NCBI GenBank assembly: GCA_002329495.1
Contig: DCTH01000078.1
Span: 1 to 15,517 of the forward strand
Source: Syntrophothermus sp. UBA1445
GTDB lineage: Bacteria > Bacillota > Syntrophomonadia > Syntrophomonadales > DTU052
Reading direction: 5' to 3'
Length of the DNA stretch: 15,517 nucleotides
In this document: one piece after another, positions 6,705-13,552 of the stretch
Numbering within the stretch: the stretch's first letter is position 1
Layout: the number at the start of each line of letters is the position of its first letter
Program-made: the position numbers and the translations under genes
Notes under the pieces: model-generated
What the model was told of the DNA's origin: nothing
Databases searched by the model: none
What the model saw: only the letters and a program-made list of their open reading frames with translations

Positions 6705-7175
6705 CTAGGCACGTAGAGTTGCAATCAGACGCCTGGGCTCCAACAGAAGATCGAGAGCGTCCCTGATATCGCGCACCGCTATCCGGGCATTTTTAAGAGC
6801 GTCAATTGAGCATCCTTCCTGACCTATGACTACGATGGGCAGTCCGGCTGATCTCAGCATGCCGGTGTCATTGAAGCCATTACCGATAGCAATGGTGCTT
6901 TCGCTGCCTAACCTGGCAACGAATTCCTCTTTGTCCCGGTTTCCATCAAAGGGGCTTACCACCGTTAGACTCACACCCATCGCGGATGCTGCATCACTAG
7001 CCAGGCCGAAGGTATCCGCAGTGACCAGGTAGATATTCAGCTTTTCCCGCAGTTTACTGATTCTCCACTTAACCCCCGGAATTAATCGGCCATCGGTAGA
7101 GATAGTCCCATTCATGTCCAGTACTAAGTCGGTAAAAATCAGTTCTCCGACTCCTGGTACCACGACCTGGTACAA
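6705..7175 (-). CDS. HAD-family soluble P-type-ATPase-like phosphatase (COG4087)
   Basis: 156 residues from a TTG start. HAD motif I is LVLDMNGTIS (nucleophile D20), closer to the DKTGT of P-type ATPases than to the usual DxDxT; motif II is VTADT; motif IV is GNGFNDTGML (the GDGxND metal site). The core has no transporter segments, so this is the free-standing cytoplasmic class. The substrate is unknown. The TTG at 7173-7175 is preferred because AGGTG lies seven bases upstream and the product (MYQVVVPGVGEL) begins as family members do. An ATG at 7188-7190 has no ribosome binding site. Its stop is about 20 bases before the first AIM24 start, so they are probably co-transcribed. Confidence 0.82.
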   Translation of the reverse strand: MYQVVVPGVGELIFTDLVLDMNGTISTDGRLIPGVKWRISKLREKLNIYLVTADTFGLASDAASAMGVSLTVVSPFDGNRDKEEFVARLGSESTIAIGNGFNDTGMLRSAGLPIVVIGQEGCSIDALKNARIAVRDIRDALDLLLEPRRLIATLRA

Positions 7176-7227
7176 TAGTATACACCTCATTTTCGGGTGA
7201 ATTATGTCATAATTTTACTTTTTATAT

Positions 7228-7259
7228 TTCGCATAGAGGTAAGATTCCCTGGTCATAAT
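7228..7259 (+). promoter_or_regulatory. Promoter-like boxes for structured RNA 1
   Basis: A conserved GCATAGA (7231-7237) and GGTCATAATA (7251-7260) precede copy 1 with the same 20-base spacing as before copy 2. CATAAT (7254-7259) suits a -10 box, with transcription starting near 7266, at the base of the first helix. The -35 side (TTCGCA at 7228-7233) is poor, so the sigma factor is uncertain. Confidence 0.5.
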
Positions 7260-7265
7260 ACTATC

Positions 7266-7462
7266 AGAGGCCAGCGGAATCAGTCTTCGGACTTAATAAG
7301 TCCAGGTTTCCCTTGCTAGCGGAGTAATTCCTGGACACTCCTTTTCAGGAGTTTTAACCGCTGGTCTCCAGTAGACCCACAGACTTCCATGCTCTTATTG
7401 AGCTTTCAATGTCGATTTGATTATATCGATTTTGATTCGGGAGTCTGTGGGTCTTATTTTCT
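7266..7462 (+). ncRNA. Structured RNA, copy 1 (unidentified)
   Basis: No reading frame, but extensive pairing. In the 5' domain, P1 pairs 7267-7277 with 7358-7368 (11 pairs, one G-U) and encloses three elements. These are AGTC(TTCG)GACT at 7282-7293, P2 GTCCAGG/CCTGGAC (7300-7306 with 7330-7336), and P4 ACTCCT(TTTC)AGGAGT at 7337-7352. In the 3' domain, P5 has a perfect 13-bp stem, AGACCCACAGACT (7373-7385) with 7442-7454. It encloses P6 GCTC/GAGC (7391-7403) and P7 TCGAT/ATCGA (7412-7429), then runs into TTATTTTCT. The layout recurs in copy 2 with compensatory changes. I do not recognise an Rfam family. No plus-strand gene follows, so a free-standing RNA is more likely than a riboswitch. Confidence 0.75.
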
Positions 7463-7528
7463 CTTCAGAGAATAGGTTAGACAAAAACCTCTGAGTCTCC
7501 GCCACCTGACATTAATTTTTCGTTCTTT

Positions 7529-7560
7529 TTTGCATAGAACTTCAGGCCGGTGGTCATAAT
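7529..7560 (+). promoter_or_regulatory. Promoter-like boxes for structured RNA 2
   Basis: TTTGCATAGA (7529-7538) and GGTCATAAT (7552-7560), spaced as before copy 1. CATAAT at 7555-7560 predicts a start near 7567, just before the first base of P1 at 7568. Confidence 0.5.
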
Positions 7561-7566
7561 ATACCC

Positions 7567-7755
7567 AGAAGCCAGCGACGGTCTTTGAGTTTAGGCTCAG
7601 GTCTCCCCTTCGGGTGGAATAAATCCTGACCGCTCCTTCTTAGGAGTCTTCGTCGCTGGCTTCCATGAGGCCCACAAGCTTCCTGCTCTGTTAAGAGCTT
7701 CAGATTCGGTTATTACCGGTTTTGATATAGATTGCTTGTGGGCCTTCTATTTTTC
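7567..7755 (+). ncRNA. Structured RNA, copy 2 (paralogue of copy 1)
   Basis: Same architecture as copy 1, offset by 301 bases. P1 is a perfect 13-bp stem (7568-7580 with 7651-7663). P2 is TCAGG/CCTGA (7597-7601 with 7625-7629), enclosing a C-rich/G-rich TTCG hairpin. P4 is CTCCT(TCTT)AGGAG at 7633-7646. P5 is a perfect 12-bp stem, AGGCCCACAAGC (7668-7679) with 7734-7745. P6 is GCTCT(GTTA)AGAGC at 7685-7698. P7 is CGGT(TATT)ACCG at 7707-7718. It ends in T-rich CTATTTTTCT. Unpaired stretches kept in both copies include TTCC before P6 and TTTTGAT after P7. Paired bases differ compensatorily (for example in P5 and P7), which supports a real RNA fold. Confidence 0.75.
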
Positions 7756-7770
7756 TGTGTAACCCCTTTT

Positions 7771-7840
7771 GATGAAATACCCGGGAAGGAACAAATTACG
7801 GTTCCATAAGTCCCGGGTCTAGGTTTCATCTTTCCTTTTT
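7771..7840 (+). terminator. Long hairpin before a T-rich run, between the RNA pair and the CBS gene
   Basis: Three stacked stems: GATGAAA (7771-7777) with TTTCATC (7824-7830), ACCCGGGA (7779-7786) with TCCCGGGT (7811-7818), and GGAAC (7788-7792) with GTTCC (7801-7805). TTTCCTTTTT (7831-7840) follows on the plus strand. It could stop plus-strand read-through from the RNA genes into the convergent CBS gene, or be a third small RNA. No T-run follows in the minus direction. Confidence 0.6.
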
Positions 7841-7861
7841 CCAATCTTTAACTCGTAGGAG

Positions 7862-8257
7862 TCAGTCGACTTCAGTCTCTTCGCAAAGTCTGATTAAAAC
7901 CTGCAGCAGATCAGTATCCGTTATAATTCCCACCAGTTCCCCGGATTCGATTACCGGAAGCGCACTGATTTTATGGGTTATCATTATCCGGGCCGTCTCA
8001 GGTATGGTTTCATCCGGAGATATATAATGAACTTTTTTGGTCATAACCCATTCTACCGGTGTATGCGGGATCCTGCCCGGACTGCGCAACGCGTTCTCTA
8101 TATCATGTTGTACCAGCATCCCCACCAGTTTTCCCCGGTCGGTTACCGGCAGGCGCCGGGTATTATTATCCCGCATTATCTCGAGAGCCTCTTGAATGGA
8201 GTTTCTTGGCGAGACCGTAATTACTGGGCTTGACATGATGTCTTTAATCCTGGTCAA
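7862..8257 (-). CDS. CBS-domain-pair protein
   Basis: 131 residues made of two CBS domains: about 7-58 (DIMSSPVITVSP ... RRLPVTDRGKLVGMLVQHDI) and about 70-124 (VMTKKVHYISPDET ... ISALPVIESGELVGIITDTDL). Stand-alone CBS pairs bind adenine nucleotides or related ligands and act as energy or redox sensors; the partner and ligand are unknown here. The start is TTG 8255-8257 behind GGAGGGAGGAGG; the first in-frame ATG would cut into the conserved IKDIMSSPV segment. It is apparently a single-gene unit, convergent with the structured RNAs. Confidence 0.9.
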   Translation of the reverse strand: MTRIKDIMSSPVITVSPRNSIQEALEIMRDNNTRRLPVTDRGKLVGMLVQHDIENALRSPGRIPHTPVEWVMTKKVHYISPDETIPETARIMITHKISALPVIESGELVGIITDTDLLQVLIRLCEETEVD

Positions 8258-8357
8258 TACCTCCTCCCTCCTCTCAATGATCTTTCGGTTGTAATTCTAT
8301 AATATCAGCTAATTACTCATAATGCCGCAAAAAAGATTGAAAATCACAGGCAGCAGG

Positions 8358-8511
8358 GCATGTCGGGGACAGTTCCGATTTCAGGGACACCGGAGTGAAT
8401 CAGGGAGTGTGACGGGCAATTCGAGGACGCAATCAAGGGGAACAGGTCAATCGGAACCGGGGGAAAGGTTCCCTGTCCCGGCATGAAATCTCCTAACAGG
8501 AACCTGTCCCC
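8358..8511. repeat. REP-like palindromic repeats (GGGGACAG-TTCC type)
   Basis: GCATGTCGGGGACAG (8358-8372) is matched in inverse by CTGTCCCGGCATG (8473-8485, one base shorter). Inside it, GGAACC (8453-8458) and GGTTCC (8467-8472) form a hairpin. A further AGGAACCTGTCCCC lies at 8498-8511. Such units are scattered in many bacterial genomes and are often moved by REP-associated transposases. No transposase is present. The surrounding 8258-8526 gap holds no gene and no clear terminator for glgA. Confidence 0.6.
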
Positions 8512-8526
8512 TTAGTCCGGGTCAGT

Positions 8527-9981
8527 TCAAACCGCTCTGGTTACAGTCAGCTTGCGTTTGTTGATCGCTTTCTCGTATAGTTCCAGGTACTTGATGGCGG
8601 AACGGTTCCAGGAGAAGTCCATGCTCATGGCCAAATGGATCAGCTTATTCCAGGCTTCGGGGTTGTTGCGGTAAAGGTTAACCGCCCGGCTGATTGCATC
8701 GAGGAATTTATCCGGGACATACTCCACAAAGTCAAAACCGTTGCCGTAACCGGTTTCGGGGTCGTAGTTTTTGATGGTATCCTCCAGACCTCCGGTCCGT
8801 CTGACCACCGGTATGGTGCCATATCGCAGGGAAATCAGCTGGCCCAGTCCGCAGGGCTCGAAGCGCGACGGCATCAGGAAAATATCCGAACCGGCGTAGA
8901 TTTTTTGGGCCAATACCGCGTCAAATCCCAGGTTAATTGAAGTCTGCTGCGGATAACGCATCTTGACTTCGGCGAACAACTTCTCATAGTAGTCTTCACC
9001 GGTTCCCAGCAGTACCAACTGAATTCCCAGACCCATGATCTGGTCAATCACCGCCGCCATCAGGTCCAACCCCTTCTGCGAGGCCAGGCGGGTGATTATC
9101 CCTACCAGAGGAACATCTCCCATACTGAGGCCCAGTTCTTTCTGCAGACGATATTTGTTTTCCCGCTTCTTCTCCAGCGAATTAACATCGTATTTTACAT
9201 AGATCTTCTCATCCTTACTGGGGTTAAATTCATCGTAATCCAGGCCATTCAGAATACCGTGCAGGTCCAGGGCCCGTTTTCTGAGCAGTCCGTCCAGGCC
9301 TTCCCCCAGTTCCGGGGTCTGAATCTCAGCCGCATACTTTTTGCTCACTGTGTTGAGGACATCACCATATAAGAGTCCGGCTTTCATGAAGTTTACTTCC
9401 CCATAATACTCCAGTCCCTCGGGGGTAAAGAAGGAGTCATCCAAAGCCAGGGCCTTCATCACACCGCGGGGAAACCGTCCCTGGTACTGGAGATTGTGGA
9501 TAGTGAACACGGTGGCAATCTTCTGGTAGAATGGTTCCTCCATGAATTTAACCTTAAGAAACAGCGGAATCAAAGCCGCGTGCCAGTCGTTGCAATGGAT
9601 CACATCCGGTTGAAAACCGATGTAGGGGAGCATCGCCAGACTGGCTTTGGTAAAGAAGTTGAAGCGGTCAAACTCATCGTTAAAGCCATACATCCGATCC
9701 CGGTAAAAGTACTTGTGGTTATCTACCAGGTAAACCGGTATATCGCCATTGCGGGCTTCAACGGCAGTATAGCGAATGATGGCGCTTTCCAGATGACCAT
9801 CCATAGGAACGGGCAGATCGGTCAGATATTCCCCGGCTGTGATCTGTTTGTAACAGGGGATGACCACCCTGACATCATGTCCCAGGTTCTTCAAATCCTT
9901 GGGCAAAGATCCCGCAACATCCGCCAGCCCGCCTGTCTTCGCAAACGGGGTCATCTCTGCCGCAGCTATCAGTATCTTCAT
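8527..9981 (-). CDS. glgA: Glycogen synthase (ADP-glucose type, GT5)
   Basis: 484 residues, the normal length for bacterial GlgA. Motifs are the N-terminal K15-T-G-G-L nucleotide-sugar contact, HCNDWHAALIP near 129-139, HNLQYQGRFP near 162, R298 and K303 of RLASQKG, and EPCGLGQ (375-381) followed by RRTGGL. It transfers glucose from a nucleotide sugar to the non-reducing end of an alpha-1,4-glucan in the cytoplasm. It is last of a minus-strand cluster with a galT-like gene, a nucleotidyltransferase fusion and a GT4 enzyme. No glgC or branching enzyme is in the window. AAGGAG lies about a dozen bases before the ATG, farther than usual. Confidence 0.95.
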   Translation of the reverse strand: MKILIAAAEMTPFAKTGGLADVAGSLPKDLKNLGHDVRVVIPCYKQITAGEYLTDLPVPMDGHLESAIIRYTAVEARNGDIPVYLVDNHKYFYRDRMYGFNDEFDRFNFFTKASLAMLPYIGFQPDVIHCNDWHAALIPLFLKVKFMEEPFYQKIATVFTIHNLQYQGRFPRGVMKALALDDSFFTPEGLEYYGEVNFMKAGLLYGDVLNTVSKKYAAEIQTPELGEGLDGLLRKRALDLHGILNGLDYDEFNPSKDEKIYVKYDVNSLEKKRENKYRLQKELGLSMGDVPLVGIITRLASQKGLDLMAAVIDQIMGLGIQLVLLGTGEDYYEKLFAEVKMRYPQQTSINLGFDAVLAQKIYAGSDIFLMPSRFEPCGLGQLISLRYGTIPVVRRTGGLEDTIKNYDPETGYGNGFDFVEYVPDKFLDAISRAVNLYRNNPEAWNKLIHLAMSMDFSWNRSAIKYLELYEKAINKRKLTVTRAV

Positions 9982-10043
9982 CTACTAATAATCGCTCCTT
10001 TCAAACCCTCCAGACCTCCCTGGAATCGCCCTTTCGATTAAAA

Positions 10044-11039
10044 TCAGTGATAACGCTTTAGCGATTCAGCTGCTATTTCGGGAGGTGTAGGATTAATAAA
10101 ATAATCAGTACCAAATTCAAACCCGGCCGCTTTGGTCAAACGGGGAAGAATCTCGATATGCCAATGATAGGAAACCCCGATATCCGTATTAACTGGTGTT
10201 GAATGAAGCAAGAGGTTATAGGGAGGACTTCCCAGGGCCTGAGAAAACTTAACGAAAACCTGCCTCAGGATACTCCCTAAGTCCCGGATTTCATTTTCCC
10301 AGATCAGGCCGAAATCAGGCTCATGCCGTTTGGGTACTATCCAGGTTTCGAAAGGAAAACGGGAGGCATACGGACAGAAGGCCAGCATGCTCTCCGATTC
10401 TGCGACAACGCGGGTTTGATCATGCTGTTCCTGGTATACGAGGTCACAGAATATGCACCGGTTAGTTGCTTCCAGATGCCGCTTGATACCTTTGATTTCT
10501 TCCTCTACTGCCTTGGGCAGCAGGGGTAAAGCAATCAGCTGGCTATGTGCGTGTTCCAGTGAGGCACCTGCTTCCTGCCCCTCATTCTTGAAGACCAGAA
10601 CGTATTTAAGCCGGTGGTCCCGCCGCAGATCAAGGTGCCGGTCCCGCCACATCCTGATAATTTCTTCGATCTGCTGGGCGGGGTGATGAAAAAATTCGAC
10701 CTGATGTTTGGGGGTCTCAATAATCACCTCATGGGCACCAACGCCATTTAGTGTTTTATGCAGACCGGTAACACTTTCATTCAATTGGCCTTCTATACCC
10801 AGGGCGGGAAATTTATTGGGGACAGTTCGCACCCACCACCCTGCTTGGTCTTTGTCGGTCCCGGGAGACCGGTAGGACCAAATTTCTGGAGGGGTTTTGT
10901 CTTCATTACCGGCACAGAATACACAGTCCCCAGAGTGTGATTCTACCGGTTTTAATTTGAAATCCTGAGGTCGTTTGGCTCTCTCAGTGGATATGATGAT
11001 CCAACGCTGACTAAGTGGATCCTGCCTTAATTCGGGCAT
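10044..11039 (-). CDS. galT: GalT-like nucleotidylyltransferase (HIT superfamily)
   Basis: 331 residues. Zinc-site cysteines C39-x2-C42, GAHEVIIETPKH (H103) and the active-site segment LEHAHSQL (H163-A-H165-S-Q167; H165 would be the nucleophile) are visible. So are a second Cys pair C195-x2-C198 and YHWHIEILPR near 291. It matches galactose-1-phosphate uridylyltransferase, which exchanges UMP between UDP-glucose and galactose-1-phosphate. Related HIT enzymes use ADP-glucose, and the neighbouring glgA makes that possible. The start is ATG 11037-11039, with GGAGGT eight bases upstream and the family-typical MPELRQDPL; ten extra codons upstream are rejected. A 7-bp inverted repeat (11063-11069, 11078-11084) lies in the 71-base leader after the fusion gene. 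Confidence 0.88.
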   Translation of the reverse strand: MPELRQDPLSQRWIIISTERAKRPQDFKLKPVESHSGDCVFCAGNEDKTPPEIWSYRSPGTDKDQAGWWVRTVPNKFPALGIEGQLNESVTGLHKTLNGVGAHEVIIETPKHQVEFFHHPAQQIEEIIRMWRDRHLDLRRDHRLKYVLVFKNEGQEAGASLEHAHSQLIALPLLPKAVEEEIKGIKRHLEATNRCIFCDLVYQEQHDQTRVVAESESMLAFCPYASRFPFETWIVPKRHEPDFGLIWENEIRDLGSILRQVFVKFSQALGSPPYNLLLHSTPVNTDIGVSYHWHIEILPRLTKAAGFEFGTDYFINPTPPEIAAESLKRYH

Positions 11040-11110
11040 TTCTTTGTACCTCCAATCCAGCATACTCATTCTTTAGCATGAGTAAATAGCACAAATCTAT
11101 GCCCCACAGA

Positions 11111-13552
11111 TTATTCCTCTTCCTGACATATTTTCTTAATAGTCTCTACGCAGAAGTCGCTCAAAGAGCGGGCAATTTCTTGCGAGAAGGCCTCGGAATA
11201 TATACGGCAGACCGGGCGGTCTTCATCCGGCAGGATCAAGCTGCTCCCGGATTCATTCCATACCCGGATGCCTTCCAGACCCTGGGCACCACGACCCGCT
11301 GAGGTCTCGGCCAGACGGCGTATCACTCTCCCTTTCTGTTTCCAGGAAATCGGTAGTTCCCTTATGTCGTAGAAGAAGAGGGGAATCCCCGCCAGCATCT
11401 CATCCAGACTCGAATCCAGGCGGGCCATCAACTCCAGCAATCTGCCGATCAGGTAAAAACCATCCCAGTGAAGTCGAAGTTGCTCCAGTTCACCTGCAGC
11501 AACCAGCTCTTTCATAAATTCTCCGCTGGCGGCCCTGGTTCTGGTCACGTCTTTTCCCATTTGCCGGGCAAACTGCTCAATTGCCAACGGGGCGTCAGAT
11601 GGCAGGTATACGATGCGGAAACGTTCCGCGAAAAGCAGTGAAGTCGCCGCCAAGAGGTATTCGTCCCTGACTACCTGCCCTTCGGGCGAGATAAGGCAGA
11701 TTCCTTGTCCGCCATTATCCATGTAGAGGCCCAGATTGGCATTACTCCGCGAAGTCTCGGAAACCAGGTGATCAATCACCATATCGGTATCGCCATTGGT
11801 CGCGGGCAATCGATCAGAACGGTCGATCCGGACCACATCACAAGCCAACCGATCCAAAAGCCAGGCTGTCCACTCACTGATCTTGGGGTGATCTGCCCCA
11901 ACTACCACGCGGAACTGGTGGCGGGCTATCAGATCGAGGTCCAGTTCCTCAACAATGTTATGCAGGTAAGCCCGTGTCATGTCCGGGAGATACTTGGATT
12001 CCTCTATCCTGTCCATACTAATCGGGCGATACTCCTCCCGGTTCAGCAGGTTCTCAATCTTGCGCTCCTCTGGTTTGGTGAGATCGATCCCCTCCTGATT
12101 TACAATCCGTATCAGCGGTTTCTCCCCGTGAACTGTCAGGTGAAATCCACGTTGCCCCTTTAATTCACGAGTGGCAAACCGAAGAGTGGTAGCCGGGACC
12201 CTTCCGATATCAATGATCTCCAGTCCTGAGGCCATGAGACCCGCTTCCAAAGCCTGTTTGGCCATCCGGCCGGCATTTGACCAGTCGTACCCTACCACTA
12301 CTCTGGAGTTAAGCGGCAGCAGCGTTCCCACGGCCCGCCCCAGGCGCGCCAATCGTTCCGGCGTGAGCTGCCCGTTCATATCACCCGTTATTCCCCGGCG
12401 GGTAAAGATGCTACGCGGGACCTTTTCCGACCAGACGACACTCTCACCTACTATGGTGCGGGCTTCAACCAACTTCTGGGGCCATACCTTGACATCCGGT
12501 TTGATCACCACTTCCTCCTCCAGCACCGACCGGTCACCGATAACCGCACCCTCAAAAACTGAGCTTCGGGTTTTGGCCCTGACACCTTCACCCAGAATGG
12601 CTCCTCGGATCTCGGCTCCGGGACCAATCAGGCAATCAGGCCCGATTACGGATCTCTTGATCGATGCGTTCCCTTCCACCAGGGAACCCTGGCCTAAAAC
12701 GGTGTAAGGCAGTAGGCGGGCCCCGGAGTCAATATGGCAATTGGCACCAATATAGAGGGGACCCTCCAGACGCACCCGGGGAGCAATGTGACTGCCCTCT
12801 CCAACGATGACGTTCCCTTTACGCTCACCAGTGATCTCCACCTGCACCAGACCATTCAGGATATCAAAATGAACCTGTCGATACTGCTGGACATTGCCGA
12901 TATCACACCAGTATCCCTGCAGGATACATCCATATAGCGGTTTTTTCTGTGCCAGGAAATAGGGGAACAGATCCCGCGAAAAATCAAACTGGGTGGCGGG
13001 CTTTACATACTGCAAGGCCTCAGGTTCCAGGATGTATATCCCGGTATTGACGGTGTCGCTGAACACCTCACCCCAGGATGGCTTCTCCAGAAAGCGGGTT
13101 ATGCTGCCCTCGCGGTCAGTCAGCACCAGGCCATACTCCAAAGGTGATTCCACCCGGGTCAATACCAGGGTAGCCAGAGCCCCCCGGTAACGGTGGAATT
13201 CAAAGGCCTCATCCAGAGGAAAATCAGTCAGGGCATCCCCGCTGATAACAATAAAGGTTTCATCGAGGAACTCTTCAGCATTCTTTACACTACCTGCGGT
13301 CCCCAACGGCTTATCCTCGATGAAGTACCTGATGTTCAGCCCCATGTCCCGCCCACTCTGGAAGTATCCCTGAACTGCTGCCGGCAGGTATTGCAGTGTC
13401 ACCGCAACATCCCGGATACCATACTTTTTTAAGAGCTCCAGGCTATACTCCATGACCGGCTTGTCAAACACCGGCATCATCGGTTTAGGCACATTACACG
13501 TAAGGGGCCGGAGACGGGTACCCTCCCCTCCTGCCATTACCACCGCCTTCAA
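11111..13552 (-). CDS. Sugar-1-phosphate nucleotidyltransferase / phosphohexomutase-like fusion
   Basis: 813 residues in three parts. The nucleotidyltransferase (1-235) has GGEGTRLRPLT, EDKPLGTAGS and SGDALTDF and resembles mannose-1-phosphate guanylyltransferase. Left-handed beta-helix hexapeptide repeats follow (about 245-370: VIVGEGSHIAP, LYIGANCHID, SVIGPDCLIGPGA). A phosphomannomutase-like domain fills about 385-813. In the last, the catalytic TASHNP serine loop is replaced by LTVHGEKPL (about 472-480). The metal loop DGDGDR is also degenerate (DNGGQG, about 612-617), so mutase activity is doubtful. The start is TTG 13550-13552, overlapping the stop of the GT4 gene (TTGA), with GGGGGTGA upstream. 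It probably makes a GDP- or other nucleotide sugar; the substrate cannot be read from sequence. Confidence 0.9.
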   Translation of the reverse strand: MKAVVMAGGEGTRLRPLTCNVPKPMMPVFDKPVMEYSLELLKKYGIRDVAVTLQYLPAAVQGYFQSGRDMGLNIRYFIEDKPLGTAGSVKNAEEFLDETFIVISGDALTDFPLDEAFEFHRYRGALATLVLTRVESPLEYGLVLTDREGSITRFLEKPSWGEVFSDTVNTGIYILEPEALQYVKPATQFDFSRDLFPYFLAQKKPLYGCILQGYWCDIGNVQQYRQVHFDILNGLVQVEITGERKGNVIVGEGSHIAPRVRLEGPLYIGANCHIDSGARLLPYTVLGQGSLVEGNASIKRSVIGPDCLIGPGAEIRGAILGEGVRAKTRSSVFEGAVIGDRSVLEEEVVIKPDVKVWPQKLVEARTIVGESVVWSEKVPRSIFTRRGITGDMNGQLTPERLARLGRAVGTLLPLNSRVVVGYDWSNAGRMAKQALEAGLMASGLEIIDIGRVPATTLRFATRELKGQRGFHLTVHGEKPLIRIVNQEGIDLTKPEERKIENLLNREEYRPISMDRIEESKYLPDMTRAYLHNIVEELDLDLIARHQFRVVVGADHPKISEWTAWLLDRLACDVVRIDRSDRLPATNGDTDMVIDHLVSETSRSNANLGLYMDNGGQGICLISPEGQVVRDEYLLAATSLLFAERFRIVYLPSDAPLAIEQFARQMGKDVTRTRAASGEFMKELVAAGELEQLRLHWDGFYLIGRLLELMARLDSSLDEMLAGIPLFFYDIRELPISWKQKGRVIRRLAETSAGRGAQGLEGIRVWNESGSSLILPDEDRPVCRIYSEAFSQEIARSLSDFCVETIKKICQEEE

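Noticed and set aside
7266..7755. 6S RNA pair (two copies are common in Bacillota)
   Set aside because: 6S RNA is one long hairpin with 5' and 3' ends paired and a central bubble. Here each unit has two separate closed domains, and the 5' and 3' ends of the whole unit do not pair.
7266..7755. Tandem riboswitch controlling a downstream gene
   Set aside because: The T-rich ends fix the direction as plus, and the next gene on that side (CBS protein) is on the minus strand and convergent.
7200..7860. CRISPR array or small protein gene
   Set aside because: Only two diverged copies with no short identical repeats and regular spacers; the reading frames are short and lack ribosome binding sites.
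10808..10825. GGGGACAGTT resembling the REP-like unit
   Set aside because: It lies inside the galT-like gene and encodes the conserved RTVPNKFP segment, so the match is coincidental.
11063..11084. Inverted repeat TACTCAT/ATGAGTA as a terminator before the galT-like gene
   Set aside because: Only 7 bp, an 8-base loop and no T run; not enough for a terminator call.
12171..12707. Plus-strand open frame of 178 codons, rich in Ser/Pro/Arg
   Set aside because: Lies fully opposite the conserved hexapeptide-repeat and linker region of the nucleotidyltransferase fusion; composition is that of a shadow frame.
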